Source of the DNA: Thermoanaerobacterium sp. CMT5567-10
Lineage (GTDB): Bacteria > Bacillota > Thermoanaerobacteria > Thermoanaerobacterales > Thermoanaerobacteraceae
NCBI RefSeq assembly: GCF_030534315.2
Contig: NZ_CP130558.2
Coordinates: 2,098,501-2,162,500, forward strand
Direction of reading: 5' to 3'
Length of the DNA stretch: 64,000 nucleotides
This document shows positions 45,263 through 54,194 of this stretch, one piece after another; positions within the stretch are counted from its first letter, which is position 1, and each line of letters starts with the position of its first letter. A program made the position numbers and the translations under genes. The notes under the pieces were generated by a model. That model made no database searches. It saw nothing but the letters and a program-made list of their open reading frames with translations, and had not been told where the DNA came from.

Positions 45263-47707
45263 ATGGCTTATTCAAGGGATATTGATAGAAAGTGGCAAAA
45301 AAAGTGGGAAGATACAAAACTATACAAGTTTAACCCAGAGAACATTGACAAAAAACTTTACTGTCTTGAGATGTTTTCGTATCCATCTGGTGCAAAGCTT
45401 CATGCAGGGCATTGGTATAACTACGGCCCTGCTGATTCATGGGCTAGGATGAAAAGGATGCAGGGCTATGAAGTTTTTCACCCAATGGGATTTGATGCGT
45501 TTGGACTGCCTGCAGAAAACTATGCCATAAAGACAGGCATACATCCTCAAGATTCGACGCTTCAAAACATAAAAACGATGGAAAGACAGCTTAAAGAGAT
45601 GGGTGCCACATTTGACTGGGATTATGAGGTTATAACTTGTTTACCAGACTACTACAAGTGGACACAGTGGGTATTTCTCCAACTGTACAAAAAAGGACTT
45701 GCATATAGAAAGAAAGCGCCCGTAAATTGGTGCCCCAGTTGCAAGACAGTCCTTGCAAATGAACAGGTTGTGGAAGGAACTTGTGAAAGATGCGGGACTG
45801 AAGTGACCAAGAAAGACTTGACGCAGTGGTTTTTAAAGATAACCGATTATGCAGAGGAGCTTTTAGAGAAGCTTGACGAGCTTGACTGGCCTGAAAAGAC
45901 GAAGATGATGCAGAGAAATTGGATAGGAAAATCAGACGGCGCCGAAATAGAGTTTAAAGTTGACGGCAAAGACATATCGTTTAAAGTTTTTACAACAAGG
46001 GCAGATACCCTTTACGGTGTCACATACGTGGTATTGGCGCCGGAAAATGAGATAGTAGATAAAATCACAACTGATAAATATAGAAGAAATGTAGAGGAAT
46101 ATAAGGAGTATGCAAGAAAGCAAAGCGAGATAGAGAGGCTTTCGACGGAAAAAGAAAAGACAGGCGTATTTACGGGAGCGTATGCTATACACCCTATAAC
46201 TGGAGAAAAACTCCCTATATGGATATCTGATTACGTACTTGCTACATACGGGACAGGCTGTGTTATGGCGGTTCCAGCCCATGACGAGAGGGACTACATG
46301 TTTGCAAAAAAGTACGATTTACCGATGAAGAGGGTTATAAAGGGAAGAGATGGAGTAGACGATTCTTTGCCATTTGTTGAATACGGCATTCTCGTAGATA
46401 GCGGAGATTTTACAGGAAGCAAATCTGAAGATGCAAGGATAGAAATAGTGAAGATGCTTGAGAAGGAAGGCAAGGGAAGCCTTAAAGTAAATTACAGGCT
46501 TAGGGACTGGCTTGTATCAAGACAAAGGTATTGGGGTGCTCCAATTCCAATAATTCATTGCGAGAAATGCGGTTTGGTACCTGTGCCTGAAGAAGACCTT
46601 CCGGTTCTTTTGCCGTATAATGTTGAATTTTCTCCAGACGGTGAGTCGCCGCTTAAAAAATCTGAGGAATTTATGAATACCACATGCCCTAAATGCGGCG
46701 GCAAAGCATTGAGAGATCCTGATACACTTGACACATTTGTTGATTCATCGTGGTATTTCCTAAGGTATCCTGACAACAAAAATGACAAAGAGCCTTTCAA
46801 TAAAGAATTAATAGACAAAATGTTGCCTGTAGATAAGTACATCGGCGGTGCCGAGCACGCATGCATGCATCTTTTATACGCCAGATTTGTTACAAAAGCA
46901 TTGAGAGACTTAGGGTATCTTGATTTTGATGAGCCTTTTAAATCGCTGATACATCAGGGAATAATTTTAGGGCCTGATGGAAATAAAATGAGCAAATCAA
47001 GAGGCAATACAATATCCCCTGATGAATACATCAATGAATACGGCTCAGATGTATTTAGAATGTACTTGATGTTTGGATTTGCATTTACGGAAGGTGGCCC
47101 ATGGAATGATGACGGTATAAAAGCGATGTCCCGCTTCATACAGAGAATTGAAAGGCTTATAGATAAATTCACAGAAGACAAAGGTAAATCAGGTAAGAAT
47201 GAAATTTCTAAAGATGAAAAAGAACTTAATTATATAAGAAATTATACGATAAAAAGCGTGACAGACGATGCTGAGAAGTTCCAGTTTAATACTGCTATAG
47301 CAAGGATAATGGAACTTGTAAATGCCCTTTATAAATACGATGGAGAAGTTGAGAATAAGAATATGAAACTATATGAAGAAACCATTGCAGATCTTATAAG
47401 GGTTTTAGCACCATTTGCTCCTCATTTCTCAGAAGAAATGTGGGAGAGAATGGGATACAGCTACTCAGTGTTCAATCAAAAGTGGCCAGAGTATGACGAG
47501 AAGGCCTTAGTAAAGGATACTGTTGAGATTGCAATTCAGGTTAACGGCAAAGTAAGAGGGCGCCTTGAAATTCCGTCAGGTGCAACTGAAAAAGAAATTC
47601 AAGATAAAGCTCTAGCGGTTGAAAGCATTAAGCAATTTATAGAAGGTAAAGAGATTAAAAAGGTGGTAGTTGTAAAAAACAGGCTTGTGAATATAGTTGT
47701 AAAATAG
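45263..47707 (+). CDS. leuS: Leucyl-tRNA synthetase
   Basis: An 814-aa class I synthetase. HIGH-type motif HAGHWYNY follows FSYPSGAKL; zinc-knuckle-like [21 protein letters not shown]; the CP1 editing domain has [18 protein letters not shown] and [12 protein letters not shown]; the KMSKS loop is [10 protein letters not shown]. The C-terminal domain ends with NRLVNIVVK. An in-frame ATG at 45221 lies inside the T-box terminator; AGGAGTGAG before ATG 45263 (MAYSRDID) is the real start. The CUC specifier upstream confirms identity. Confidence 0.97.
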   Translation: MAYSRDIDRKWQKKWEDTKLYKFNPENIDKKLYCLEMFSYPSGAKLHAGHWYNYGPADSWARMKRMQGYEVFHPMGFDAFGLPAENYAIKTGIHPQDSTLQNIKTMERQLKEMGATFDWDYEVITCLPDYYKWTQWVFLQLYKKGLAYRKKAPVNWCPSCKTVLANEQVVEGTCERCGTEVTKKDLTQWFLKITDYAEELLEKLDELDWPEKTKMMQRNWIGKSDGAEIEFKVDGKDISFKVFTTRADTLYGVTYVVLAPENEIVDKITTDKYRRNVEEYKEYARKQSEIERLSTEKEKTGVFTGAYAIHPITGEKLPIWISDYVLATYGTGCVMAVPAHDERDYMFAKKYDLPMKRVIKGRDGVDDSLPFVEYGILVDSGDFTGSKSEDARIEIVKMLEKEGKGSLKVNYRLRDWLVSRQRYWGAPIPIIHCEKCGLVPVPEEDLPVLLPYNVEFSPDGESPLKKSEEFMNTTCPKCGGKALRDPDTLDTFVDSSWYFLRYPDNKNDKEPFNKELIDKMLPVDKYIGGAEHACMHLLYARFVTKALRDLGYLDFDEPFKSLIHQGIILGPDGNKMSKSRGNTISPDEYINEYGSDVFRMYLMFGFAFTEGGPWNDDGIKAMSRFIQRIERLIDKFTEDKGKSGKNEISKDEKELNYIRNYTIKSVTDDAEKFQFNTAIARIMELVNALYKYDGEVENKNMKLYEETIADLIRVLAPFAPHFSEEMWERMGYSYSVFNQKWPEYDEKALVKDTVEIAIQVNGKVRGRLEIPSGATEKEIQDKALAVESIKQFIEGKEIKKVVVVKNRLVNIVVK

Positions 47708-47732
47708 GCAGAGTATAAGCTGCCTATTTTTT
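47704..47732 (+). terminator. Terminator after leuS
   Basis: ATAGGCAG pairs with CTGCCTAT, followed by TTTTTT. Confidence 0.85.
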
Positions 47733-47739
47733 ACAGATA

Positions 47740-47769
47740 TTGTTTATATGAAAATAATTATGATATAAT
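47740..47769 (+). promoter_or_regulatory. Probable azlC promoter
   Basis: TTGTTT and a perfect TATAAT with an 18-base spacer, about 80 bases before the azlC start. Confidence 0.5.
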
Positions 47770-47850
47770 ATTCAAAAGGTTTTATAGATATACACAGATA
47801 CAATTTAACTTTGATAAATATCATTTTATTACAATGTGATGGTGATGTGA

Positions 47851-48549
47851 ATGATAGTAAATGAGACTAAAAACAGTATAAATGGCATAAAGAGCTCTTT
47901 TCCAATAGTTTTAGGATATCTTCCCATAGGTTTTGCTTATGGCATATTAGGAACAAAAAGTGGTTTTTCTATTTTACAAGTTGTGGCATTGTCACTTTTT
48001 GTTTACGCTGGATCTGCTCAGTTTATAGCTATAAGTCTTTTAAGCAGCGGTACTGATATTATAACACTGATTATGACAATATTCATAGTAAATTTAAGGC
48101 ATTTTTTATACAGTACGTCGCTCTCACAGTACATGAAAAGAATCAATAGGAAGCATATTCCTATATTATCATTTTTTATAACTGATGAGACGTATGCAGT
48201 TTCAATTACAGATTTAAAGGGAAATAACGAGTATAACGAGAAATATTTTTATCAGCTTTTTTTTGTGTCATATACTACGTGGGTAATTTCTTCATTTATT
48301 GGTGCTATGTTTGGCTCTTTTTTAAATGGATCAGTTAATATAGGGCTCGATTTTGCACTGCCTGCAATGTACATTGCACTTTTGTTAATGCAAATATCAG
48401 GATATAGAAAGGTATTTATTAGTATCTTTTCAGGGTTACTATCTATATCACTCATGTATATTCTTCCGGGAAATATAAATGTTATTGTGTCTGCTGTAAT
48501 TGGTGCTGGAATTGGAGGGTTAATTGATATATGGACAAAAAATTCGTAA
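47851..48549 (+). CDS. azlC: Branched-chain amino acid exporter, large subunit (AzlC family)
   Basis: A 232-aa membrane protein with about six helices. GYLPIGFAYGILG, FVYAGSAQFIAISLL and IVNLRHFLYSTSLS are standard AzlC/YgaZ signatures. The family exports branched-chain amino acids and analogues. Its frame overlaps that of azlD by 19 bases, so the two are translationally linked. Its place after leuS is a sensible thematic neighbour, though separate promoter and terminator signals suggest separate control. Confidence 0.9.
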   Translation: MIVNETKNSINGIKSSFPIVLGYLPIGFAYGILGTKSGFSILQVVALSLFVYAGSAQFIAISLLSSGTDIITLIMTIFIVNLRHFLYSTSLSQYMKRINRKHIPILSFFITDETYAVSITDLKGNNEYNEKYFYQLFFVSYTTWVISSFIGAMFGSFLNGSVNIGLDFALPAMYIALLLMQISGYRKVFISIFSGLLSISLMYILPGNINVIVSAVIGAGIGGLIDIWTKNS

Positions 48550-48854
48550 TTTCTGTTTTAGGCATGTTTTTAGTAACATATGTTCCGCGCTTTCTTCCGG
48601 TATTTGGGCTGTCAAGAGTTGAAATGCCTAATTTTATTAAATCCTTTTTAGAATATATACCTGTAGCTGTTTTATCTGCATTGCTTTTTCCGACAATTTT
48701 TATGAAAGGCAATCATCTATTTATAAGTTATAAAAATATATTTCTAATGGCCTCAATACCAACTGTACTGGTAGCTTATAAATCGAGGAAACTTTTTTCT
48801 CCTGTAATAGTCGGGATTATAAGTTATATATTGACTTCACTTGTAATAAATTAA
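48531..48854 (+). CDS. azlD: Branched-chain amino acid exporter, small subunit (AzlD family)
   Basis: A 107-aa protein with three to four helices. VTYVPRFLPVFGL and FLEYIPVAVLSALLFPTIF are characteristic AzlD/YgaH stretches. The start lies 19 bases inside the azlC frame, with GGAGGG at 48516 as ribosome binding site. Together with AzlC it forms the two-part exporter. Confidence 0.88.
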   Translation: MDKKFVISVLGMFLVTYVPRFLPVFGLSRVEMPNFIKSFLEYIPVAVLSALLFPTIFMKGNHLFISYKNIFLMASIPTVLVAYKSRKLFSPVIVGIISYILTSLVIN

Positions 48855-48866
48855 ATATAATAAAAT

Positions 48867-48904
48867 AAAATCGGGAGGCGTTAAAAATTATAGCCTCCGA
48901 TTTT
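48867..48904. terminator. Bidirectional terminator between azlD and tlp
   Basis: AAAATCGGGAGGC pairs with GCCTCCGATTTT (one bulge); A- and T-runs on both sides serve the convergent genes. Confidence 0.8.
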
Positions 48905-48906
48905 AA

Positions 48907-49176
48907 TTAGTCTTTTTTGTCCACACCGTTTCCAGCGTCAACTTCATCTACGATTTCATCTCTCATGCCGTGGATGCTTTCAAGCCTGTGGCGATTTTTT
49001 TCTTTGATTCTTGCTACTTCTTCCGATGAAAGCTCTTCAGCATGCAGTTTTAAGTAGTCTTCTGCTTCTCTATAATTTTCTATTGTATCATGAATCATAT
49101 CCTGCAATTTGCCGACATTATCAGAACGATCGTCCGGCTTTGGAGGATTTTTGGAACGATCTTTTTCATCTGCCAT
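48907..49176 (-). CDS. tlp: Small acid-soluble spore protein, Tlp family
   Basis: An 89-aa very hydrophilic protein with no cysteine. NPPKPDDRSDNVGKLQDMIHDTIEN near the N-terminus (in two adjacent parts) is the Tlp signature; the rest is a charged helix (EEVARIKEKNRHRLESI). Tlp proteins accumulate in spores of Bacillus and Clostridia. A GTG at 49185 touches the ribosome binding site (AGGAG), so the ATG at 49176 (MADEKDRS) is preferred. A forespore promoter could not be identified with confidence. Confidence 0.85.
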   Translation of the reverse strand: MADEKDRSKNPPKPDDRSDNVGKLQDMIHDTIENYREAEDYLKLHAEELSSEEVARIKEKNRHRLESIHGMRDEIVDEVDAGNGVDKKD

Positions 49177-49315
49177 CTCTATCACACTCCTAAAAAGTAT
49201 TTTTCAAAATTATTTTTAACTTTTATGTTGATTATATGTATTGAAATAATTAGAAAAGATGATGGCGATTATAGTATAATAAGTTATAGACAAAATAATA
49301 AAAGAGGTGCTGAAA

Positions 49316-50182
49316 ATGTATAGAGTGGAGAAATATATGGATAAATTTGAAACATATAGGCTTTACGATTTAAAAAACAATTCGTTTTTTGAAGTCGTGC
49401 CAGAGCGTGGAGGAGTTATAACGAGATTTGTATATAGTGGAAATGAGATTTTATACCTTGACAAAGAAACACTGTATGATACGACAAAGAATTTAAGAGG
49501 AGGCATACCAATCCTTTTTCCTATTTGTGGGTACCTAAAAGATGAGAAATATACAATAGATGGCAGAGAGTACAATATGAAACAGCATGGTATTGCAAGG
49601 CTTTATAAGTGGGATGTAGCTAAGACAAGTGTTGATGATTCTGCGTCAATAACATTAAAGTTTACAAGCAGTAGCGAGACAAGGAAAATATACCCTTTCG
49701 ATTTCGAACTTATTTTTACATACATTCTCAAAAACGGAACGCTGACAATAGAACAACAATATATAAATATGTCAGAGAAAAATATGATATTTTACTCTGG
49801 ATTTCACCCGTATTTTTACATTGAGAATAAGGACGATGCTTTAATATCTGTTGATTCAGATGTATGCTACGATGCAATAGATAAAAAACAGCTTATTTTC
49901 GATGGAAAGATTGACTCTAAAAAGCCTGAAGTAAATCTTATTTTTGAGCCGAAATCAAATGAGTGTCATGCAGTAGATAAGAAAAGGAATATGAAGATTA
50001 CTCTTAAATACGATGAAGTGTTTAAATACGTAGTTGTATGGTCATTACATGATAAAGAGTTTATATGTATTGAGCCTTGGATGGCTAAGCCCGACTCCAT
50101 GAACACAAAAGAAGATATTAAAATTTTAAAGCCAGGTGAGGATCTAAAAACTTTATTTAGCATAAGTGCGTCTATGGAATAA
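49316..50182 (+). CDS. Aldose 1-epimerase family protein
   Basis: A 288-aa mutarotase-like beta-sandwich protein. MKQHGIARLYKWDV (His) and YSGFHPYFYI (His and Phe), then LKPGEDLKTLFSIS at the end, are family marks. Members interconvert alpha and beta sugar anomers or bind hexose 6-phosphates; which applies here is unknown. GTG 49307 in the open frame lies in the ribosome binding site (GAGGTG), so ATG 49316 is chosen. A TATAAT at 49274 suggests its own promoter. Confidence 0.85.
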   Translation: MYRVEKYMDKFETYRLYDLKNNSFFEVVPERGGVITRFVYSGNEILYLDKETLYDTTKNLRGGIPILFPICGYLKDEKYTIDGREYNMKQHGIARLYKWDVAKTSVDDSASITLKFTSSSETRKIYPFDFELIFTYILKNGTLTIEQQYINMSEKNMIFYSGFHPYFYIENKDDALISVDSDVCYDAIDKKQLIFDGKIDSKKPEVNLIFEPKSNECHAVDKKRNMKITLKYDEVFKYVVVWSLHDKEFICIEPWMAKPDSMNTKEDIKILKPGEDLKTLFSISASME

Positions 50183-50220
50183 TATTTATGGCGTTTAAAA
50201 AAATATATGTAGTTAATCAA

Positions 50221-50266
50221 TGGTACATTAACATTATGCTTCATTTAAGCATAATATAATGTACCA
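50221..50266. repeat. Long imperfect hairpin between mutarotase and phosphate transporter genes
   Basis: TGGTACATTA pairs with TAATGTACCA and, inside it, ATTATGCTT with AAGCATAAT, loop CATTT; 19 bp in all with a small internal mismatch. No T-run follows. Could be a 3' end of the mutarotase mRNA, or a protein-binding palindrome for the phosphate genes. Confidence 0.65.
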
Positions 50267-50286
50267 TATTGTTATGAGGTGTCAAA

Positions 50287-51285
50287 ATGAACTTATACTT
50301 GATTCTTATTGCATTTATATTTATATATATCTTTATTACAGGCTTTCATGATGAAGGAAATCTCATAGCTACCATCATATCTTCTAGATCTATGAGCATA
50401 AGAAGTGCATTTATAACGGCGTCTTTAGCTCAATTCATCGGTACAGCCACTTTAAGTACAACTGTGGCTTCTACAATTAGCAGAGACGTGTTGCGTCTAA
50501 ATTATCTGAATATAAATAGAGATAATTTATATATAATGATATTTACAGGCTTACTTGGTGCAGTAATTTGGAATCTGATAACGTGGTATTTTGGCATGCC
50601 GTCCAGTTCATCCCATGCATTAGTGGGTGGTATGATAGGACCATTTATAGCCCAATATGGGCTTAAATCAGTAAATGTTTTTGGAATATTGCTTAAGGTG
50701 ATAATACCTCTTTTTTTATCACCAATTCTGGGATTTTTTATAGGATATTTAGTGATGCATGTTACAAGTAATTTTCTAAGAGCTGCGGGACCAAGAGTTA
50801 ATACTGTGTTAAAAAAACTTCAATATATAACGCTGCTTGTTTTAAATGCAGGTCAAGGTGCTAATGATGCGCAAAAAGGCATGGGACTTATATCAATTGC
50901 TTTAATGGGAGGCGGGATTTCACAAAGCTTTATGCTGCCTCACTGGGTCAAAATTTTATCAGCAGTTATGATATCTTCTGGATTGTTTTTTGGAGGACTT
51001 AGAATGATTAAAAGCGTTGGAACGAGGATATACAGGGTTAAGCCATTTCATTCATTTAATGCGCAGATATCGTCGCTATTTATAGTTATAACTGCAGCGG
51101 TTTTTGGCTTGCCAACCAGCGGAACGCAGATAATAAACTCATCTGTACTGGGCGTTGGAGCTAAAGAGAGGCCAACTGCAGTGAGATGGCAGTTTGCAAA
51201 GGGAATGTTTACTGCTTGGATTATTACTATTCCAGCGTCTTTTGCCTTATCTTCATTAATATTTATAATTGTAAAATCCATCTAA
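50287..51285 (+). CDS. Inorganic phosphate transporter, PiT family
   Basis: A 332-aa permease with about nine to ten helices. The paired PiT signatures are TGFHDEGNLIATI in the N-terminal half and LNAGQGANDAQKGMG in the second half; PSSSSHALVGGMIG and PTSGTQIINSSVLGVG match the substrate loops. It takes up phosphate (possibly as metal phosphate) by cation symport. A DUF47 protein gene follows after 13 bases, the usual pairing. Confidence 0.92.
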   Translation: MNLYLILIAFIFIYIFITGFHDEGNLIATIISSRSMSIRSAFITASLAQFIGTATLSTTVASTISRDVLRLNYLNINRDNLYIMIFTGLLGAVIWNLITWYFGMPSSSSHALVGGMIGPFIAQYGLKSVNVFGILLKVIIPLFLSPILGFFIGYLVMHVTSNFLRAAGPRVNTVLKKLQYITLLVLNAGQGANDAQKGMGLISIALMGGGISQSFMLPHWVKILSAVMISSGLFFGGLRMIKSVGTRIYRVKPFHSFNAQISSLFIVITAAVFGLPTSGTQIINSSVLGVGAKERPTAVRWQFAKGMFTAWIITIPASFALSSLIFIIVKSI

Positions 51286-51298
51286 AGGAGGGATGTGA

Positions 51299-51913
51299 AT
51301 GGGTATTTTAAGCTGGCTTTTTTCAAAAGGTGTCGATTTTTATAAACTACTGCAAGAGCATTCTGATTTAGCACTAAAAGGTGTACAGGCACTTGCACTG
51401 TACATGGATACTGGTGCAGAAGATGACGGCAATAGAGTCATTAAAATAGAAAAAGAAGCCGATAACAAGCGGAAAGAACTTATAGACGAACTGGACAACA
51501 CATTTATAACTCCTATTGAAAGAGAAGACATATATGAACTGTCAAGTGCTATAGATAATATACTTGATTATTGCGAGACAACTGTTAAAGAAATGGAAAT
51601 ATATGAACTTAGTCCGACAAGTGAATTAAAAGAGATGGTAGATGTCATATTAAGAGGAACACAGCTTATAGATAAAAGTGTCTATAATCTGGATAAAGAT
51701 AAAAAAACAGCGATGGATTATGCGCTGAAAGCGAAAAAACTGGAGAATGAAATGGAATTTTACTATAGGAGATATTTGGCTGAGCTTATAAAAAGTGATG
51801 ATATAAAATATATTTTAAAGATGAGAGAGATTTACAGGCATTTAAGCAACTGTGCTGACAAGATGGATTTAGCAGGAGATATACTGGGACATATCCTCGT
51901 CAAGGAGATTTGA
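51299..51913 (+). CDS. DUF47/PhoU-like accessory protein
   Basis: A 204-aa mostly helical cytoplasmic protein. TPIEREDIYELSSAIDNILDYCE is the hallmark of DUF47 (PhoU_div) proteins, which carry a metal-binding helical bundle like PhoU. It is paired with the PiT gene and probably modulates its activity. AAAGGAGGG before the ATG. A terminator follows. Confidence 0.9.
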   Translation: MGILSWLFSKGVDFYKLLQEHSDLALKGVQALALYMDTGAEDDGNRVIKIEKEADNKRKELIDELDNTFITPIEREDIYELSSAIDNILDYCETTVKEMEIYELSPTSELKEMVDVILRGTQLIDKSVYNLDKDKKTAMDYALKAKKLENEMEFYYRRYLAELIKSDDIKYILKMREIYRHLSNCADKMDLAGDILGHILVKEI

Positions 51914-51927
51914 CTTTTATACAGTCT

Positions 51928-51957
51928 GGCATGCTTATTGTATGCCTTATTTTTTTA
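51928..51957 (+). terminator. Terminator after the DUF47 gene
   Basis: GGCATGC pairs with GTATGCC (one G-U), followed by TTATTTTTTT. Confidence 0.78.
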
Positions 51958-52048
51958 CATAATTATTCGTAGTGGCGATAGATAAGGCAGCGAGTATTCC
52001 AATAAATGTTTAATTATTAAAATAAATTAATAATATTAATAATTTATT

Positions 52049-52077
52049 TTGAATTATTATTCATATGATGGTATAAT
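52049..52077 (+). promoter_or_regulatory. Promoter of the oligopeptide-binding protein gene
   Basis: TTGAAT and consensus TATAAT with a 17-base spacer, about 30 bases before the start. Confidence 0.7.
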
Positions 52078-52107
52078 TTTAATAAATTGTATATGGGGGG
52101 AATACAA

Positions 52108-53742
52108 GTGAGGAAATTTTTGATTTATTTTTTTGTGCTTACTTTTTTAGCGGCAAGCATTTTGACTGGCTGCGGCAACAATGGAAGCAATTCATCAACT
52201 GCCCAGAGCAAGTCAAATTCAACTAAGCAGGTTTTGCATCTAAATCTTGGTGATGAGCCACCGATGCTTGATCCTGCAAAATCAACTGATGGCGTCTCTT
52301 TTCAGATACTAAATTCAGTGTTAGAAGGTCTGGTGAGGCTTGGAGCTGATGAAAAGCCTAAGGAGGGTTCAGGTCTTGCTAAAAGCTGGGAAGTATCTAA
52401 TGATGGATTGACTTATATTTTTCATTTGAAGGACAATATAAAATGGAGCGATGGAAATCCTATAACAGCATATGATTTTGAATATTCATGGAAGAGGGCA
52501 TTGGATCCTAAGACAGCATCTGAGTATGCATACATAATGTATCCTATAAAGAATGCGGAAGCGTATAATTCAGGTCAGGCAAGTGCCGACTCAGTTGGTG
52601 TAAAGGCATTGGATGATAAGACTCTTAAGGTTGAGCTTCAGGAGCCGACGCCGTATTTTTTGAGTTTGACTGCGTTTATTACCTATTTACCGCTTGAAAA
52701 ATCATTTGTAGAAAAGGAAGGAGATAAATTAGCATCAAGCCCTTCTGATTTAGTGTACAGTGGTCCGTTTGTTCTTAAAACATGGAATCATCAGCAAAAT
52801 ATAGTTCTTGTCAAAAATGACAACTACTGGGATAAAAATAATGTGAAATTAAGTGAGATCGATTTTGACATGGTAAAAGATTTGAATACAGTAGCACAGG
52901 GTTATGATTCGGGTCAATATGATGAAATCAATATAAGTGGTGATTATGTTCCTAAATACAAGGATCAGGTTAAAGTCCATCCAAATGGATTCACATATTT
53001 CTTAGGTTTTAACAATTTAAATCCAATATTTAAAAATGCAAATATCAGGAAGGCATTTACACTTGCTATAGATAGGAAGTCTTTTACGGAGAATGTTTTG
53101 AAGGATGGCTCTATCCCTGCATATGCTTTTGTGCCTAATGGCATCACAGGATTGAATGGAGACTTTAGGAAGGAAGCCGGTGAAGCTTTATTTAAAGAAG
53201 ATGTAAATGAGGCGAAAAGCCTTCTTAAAAAGGGAATGGAAGAGCTCAACATAACAAAACTTCCTAAGATAACTTTACTGGCAGATGACACAGATGTTGC
53301 AAAGAAGGAAGCCCAGGCAATTCAGCAATTTTGGAAAAATAATCTTGGGGTAGATGTAACTATCCAGAATGTGTCATACAAGATAAGGCTTCAGATGTTT
53401 TCTAAACAGCAGTATGATGTCTGCTTGACAAGATGGGGCGCTGACTACAACGATCCTATGACATTTTTAGATTTATGGACTACAAATGCAGGCAATAACA
53501 ACGTAAAGTACTCAAATCCGAAATACGATGAGCTGATAAAAGAGGCAAAATCTACAAATGATAATGCGGTCCGCATGGAGAAAATGAAAGAAGCTGAGAA
53601 AATTTTGATGGATGATATGCCTGTTGGACCTTTATTCTATTCTGCAACAGCTTATGTTCAGAGAGACTATGTAAAAGGATGGGTAAGGCATTCTGTCGGT
53701 GTTGACAGCGATTGGAAGTGGACCTATATAGAAAATCATTAA
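52108..53742 (+). CDS. Oligopeptide ABC transporter substrate-binding lipoprotein (OppA type, family 5)
   Basis: A 544-aa SBP_bac_5 lipoprotein. Lipobox ILTGC with Cys22. Then VLHLNLGDEPPMLDPAKSTD, a standard OppA opening, YTFHLKDN-like GLTYIFHLKDNIKWSDGNPI, and RKAFTLAIDRKSF. The frame is open from an ATG at 52087, but GGGGGGAA at 52095 precedes a GTG at 52108, which gives a proper lipoprotein signal. No permease or ATPase genes adjoin, so it is an orphan binding protein between its own promoter and a strong terminator, and must share a transporter. Confidence 0.9.
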   Translation: MRKFLIYFFVLTFLAASILTGCGNNGSNSSTAQSKSNSTKQVLHLNLGDEPPMLDPAKSTDGVSFQILNSVLEGLVRLGADEKPKEGSGLAKSWEVSNDGLTYIFHLKDNIKWSDGNPITAYDFEYSWKRALDPKTASEYAYIMYPIKNAEAYNSGQASADSVGVKALDDKTLKVELQEPTPYFLSLTAFITYLPLEKSFVEKEGDKLASSPSDLVYSGPFVLKTWNHQQNIVLVKNDNYWDKNNVKLSEIDFDMVKDLNTVAQGYDSGQYDEINISGDYVPKYKDQVKVHPNGFTYFLGFNNLNPIFKNANIRKAFTLAIDRKSFTENVLKDGSIPAYAFVPNGITGLNGDFRKEAGEALFKEDVNEAKSLLKKGMEELNITKLPKITLLADDTDVAKKEAQAIQQFWKNNLGVDVTIQNVSYKIRLQMFSKQQYDVCLTRWGADYNDPMTFLDLWTTNAGNNNVKYSNPKYDELIKEAKSTNDNAVRMEKMKEAEKILMDDMPVGPLFYSATAYVQRDYVKGWVRHSVGVDSDWKWTYIENH

Positions 53743-53796
53743 AGCATTAAAGGCATTCCATATTATGGAATGCCTTTAATGCTGTACGTTTCTTTT
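53743..53796 (+). terminator. Very long perfect terminator stem
   Basis: AGCATTAAAGGCATTCCA (53743-53760) pairs perfectly with 53766-53783 (18 bp, TATTA loop), followed by a T-rich tract (TTTCTTTTTT). Confidence 0.85.
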
Positions 53797-53892
53797 TTCA
53801 TAATTTCTATATATTAGATAGCCTATTATCAAAAACAAAAGCGTTCCGCCAACTAATTTAACTTCGTACCACAAGAGATTTCCTAATTCCAT
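53776..53892 (-). pseudogene. Possible membrane-protein remnant, minus strand
   Basis: A 38-codon frame reading MELGNLLWYEVKLVGGTLLF then a second hydrophobic run and NYEKRNVQH. The frame stays open upstream to 53970 without a start (…TIILSIIPPAG before MELG). The protein-like composition, with one strong membrane helix, contrasts with the surrounding AT-rich DNA. It may be the C-terminal relic of a lost membrane gene or a real small protein; the weak ribosome binding site favours a relic. Its stop overlaps the terminator stem. Confidence 0.3.
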
Positions 53893-54194
53893 CCCTGCAG
53901 GTGGTATGATTGAAAGAATGATAGTAAAGCATCTATGTATATGTTTTGCATAAAAAAGAATTTTATAAAATCAACATATTTAAAATTTTAATTTGTACTT
54001 CAGTTGAGGTAATGTTTAGATTAGAAATACAATGATATCCAAAGCAATATGAAATATTCAATCTGAATGAATCCATACTTTAAACTGGAGGGATATAAGT
54101 GGCGTACAAAATGCATTATTTGAAGAATATAAAAATTAAAGTGTTTTGATGTGTATTATAATATGATATAATAACCTCGTAGGAGGTATTTTTT
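53893..54194 (+). other. Intergenic DNA before levR
   Basis: AT-rich. TATAAT-like sequences near 54158-54172 could be the levR promoter. ATGTGTATT at 54149-54157 equals one arm of the palindrome found at the PTS promoter, so autoregulation is possible. No other feature seen. Confidence 0.4.
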
